This document shows positions 5,598 to 6,740 of a stretch of DNA of 6,740 bases, piece by piece. The notes beneath the pieces were generated by a model. That model saw only the letters and a list, made by a program, of their open reading frames with translations. It was not told the DNA's origin and ran no database searches. Each line of letters begins with the position of its first letter. Position 1 is the first letter of the stretch. This stretch comes from VRUE01 sp036376775. GTDB taxonomy: Bacteria; Actinomycetota; Thermoleophilia; Solirubrobacterales; 70-9. The stretch lies in assembly GCA_036376775.1 (NCBI GenBank), contig DASUZP010000140.1, positions 1-6,740 of the forward strand, read 5' to 3'. A program made the translations under genes and the position numbers.

Positions 5598-6740
5598 CTA
5601 CATCATCCCGCCCATGTCCGGCATACCGCCGCCGGGCATGCCGCCGCCGGCGCCTTCCTTCTCCGGCGGTTCGGCGATGATCGCCTCGGTCACGAGGATG
5701 TTCTTGGCGATCGAGGCGGCGTTCTGCAGCGCCGACCGGGTCACCATCGTCGGGTCGATGACGCCGGCTTTGATCAGGTCGCCGTACTCGCCGCTGGCCG
5801 CGTTGAGGCCTTCGCCGGCCTTCAGGTCGCGGACCTTGTTGACGACGACCGAGCCCTCCAGGCCGGAGTTCTCGGCGATCTGACGGACCGGCTCCTCGAG
5901 CGAGCGGTGCACGATGCGGGCACCGGTCACCTCGTCGGGATCGTCGAGCTTGTCGGGATCGAGGTCGCTCTGCGCGTTCAGCAGCGCGACGCCCCCGCCC
6001 GGCACGACGCCCTCCTCGAGCGCCGCCCGGGTCGCCTGCAGGGCGTCCTCGACGCGGTGCTTTTTCTCCTTCATCTCGGTCTCGGTGGCGGCGCCGACCT
6101 TGACCACCGCGACACCACCGGCCAGCTTGGCGAGACGCTCCTGGAGCTTCTCGCGATCGAAGTCGGAGTCGGTGTTCTCGATCTCCTGCTTGATCTGGTT
6201 GATCCGGCCTTTGATGTCCTCGGCGTCGCCGGCGCCGTCGATGATCGTCGTCGTGTCCTTGGAGACGACGACGCGACGCGCCTTGCCGAGCTGGGACAGC
6301 TGGGTGTTCTCCAGTTTGAGCCCCATCTCCTCGGTGATCACCTCGCCGCCGGTGAGGATCGCGATGTCCTCGAGCATCCGCTTGCGGCGGTCGCCGAAGC
6401 CGGGGCTTTGACGGCGACACCGGTGAAGGTGCCCCGCAGCTTGTTCACGACCAGGGTCGCGAGGCACTCGCCCTCGACGTCCTCGGCGACGATCAGCAGC
6501 GGCTTACCACCCTGCATCACCTGCTCCAGCACCGGCAGGATGTCCCGCACGGAGCCGATTTTCTGGTTGGCGATGAGGACGTAGGGGTCCTCGAGCACGG
6601 CCTCCATGCGGTCCTGGTCGGTGACCATGTACGGGGAGATGTAGCCCTTGTCGAACTGCATTCCCTCGGTGAACTCCAGCTCCATGCCGAAGGTCTGGCC
6701 CTCCTCGACGTTGACGACGCCGTCTTTGCCGACTTTCTCG
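5598..6740 (-). CDS. groEL: GroEL (60-kDa chaperonin), C-terminal part, frameshifted and running off right edge
   Basis: The minus-strand frame enters at 6739 with EKVGKDGVVNVEEGQTFGMEL, which by comparison with E. coli GroEL is near residue 165, so about the first third is off-window. The apical domain follows (EGMQFDKGYISPYMVTD, KPLLIVAEDVEGECLATLVVN). At KAP the frame is lost and resumes one base later at GFGDRRKRMLED, then continues to the stop at 5598. The second part holds ILTGGEVITEE, KLQERLAKLAGGVAVVKVGA, EEGVVPGGGVALL and NAASGEYGDLIKAGVIDPTMVTR, whose Asp matches the catalytic Asp398 of E. coli GroEL. The C-terminus is the Gly/Met-rich tail (GGGMPDMGGMM) of the canonical GroEL2-type copy rather than the His-rich GroEL1 type. 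GroEL forms the double-ring ATP-driven folding machine with GroES in the cytoplasm. No groES lies in the window. Apart from the frameshift everything looks functional. Confidence 0.95.
6399..6406 (-). other. groEL: Single-base deletion in groEL
   Basis: GroEL has the near-invariant sequence VKAPGFGDRRK here. On the minus strand the window reads GTC-AAA-GCC-CCG-GCTTCGGCGAC; one extra G or C in the C4G2 run would give GCC-CCG-GGC-TTC-GGC-GAC and restore the frame. The exact missing base cannot be placed inside the run. Confidence 0.93.

Noticed and set aside
5907..6584. Plus-strand open frame of 225 codons opposite groEL
   Set aside because: The opposite strand is unmistakable GroEL; the plus frame has no recognisable domain.
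1..6740. tRNA, rRNA, CRISPR array, riboswitch, attachment site or phage genes
   Set aside because: I saw no cloverleaf, no regularly spaced repeats, no known aptamer pattern and no integrase or phage proteins.

Overview
The window is strongly GC-rich and its codons favour G/C at the third position. The gene set suggests a high-GC actinobacterium, most likely of the Thermoleophilia/Solirubrobacterales type. Three features point there: a secreted multi-domain protein whose mature end begins with a Tyr-Ser-Val-Ala-Gln-Cys motif, an FdxA-like seven-iron ferredoxin, and an Mrp protein without the C-terminal CxxC. The assignment to class level is inference.

Layout, left to right. (1) Positions 1-1373, minus strand: the N-terminal 457 residues of a secreted, probably Ig-like repeat protein that runs off the left edge. 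(2) 1374-1503: a divergent intergenic region. (3) 1504-2661, plus: an Mrp/ApbC-type P-loop ATPase (iron-sulfur cluster carrier), interrupted by one in-frame TAG exactly where the invariant Walker A lysine codon should be. (4) 2662-2805: a regulatory gap with a weak terminator-like hairpin and a perfect 20-bp palindrome. (5) 2806-3069, plus: a small XRE-family regulator with a GTG start. (6) 3091-3363, minus: the ferredoxin, convergent with the regulator. (7) 3454-4335, plus: an atypical short-chain dehydrogenase/NAD(P)-binding epimerase-like protein. (8) 4316-5419, plus: a secreted GH-A-clan-like glycoside hydrolase whose start overlaps the end of the previous gene. (9) 5420-5597: an intergenic region that is one long imperfect inverted repeat with a perfect 15-bp central stem. 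(10) 5598-6740, minus: the C-terminal two thirds of GroEL, with a one-base deletion that splits it into two frames, running off the right edge.

Functionally this is mostly housekeeping: Fe-S cluster delivery (Mrp), Fe-S electron transfer (ferredoxin) and chaperonin, plus two exported proteins. The SDR and hydrolase genes overlap and are probably translated together. The others look like separate transcription units, divergent at 1374-1503 and 3364-3453 and convergent at 3070-3090 and 5420-5597.

The most striking observations are the amber codon at the Walker A lysine of Mrp, the single-base frameshift in GroEL, the palindromic operator-like site ahead of the XRE gene and the fully palindromic intergenic region between the hydrolase and groEL. 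Two point lesions in highly conserved genes within 6.7 kb make uncorrected sequence error the simplest explanation for both. I see no convincing new biological system here.
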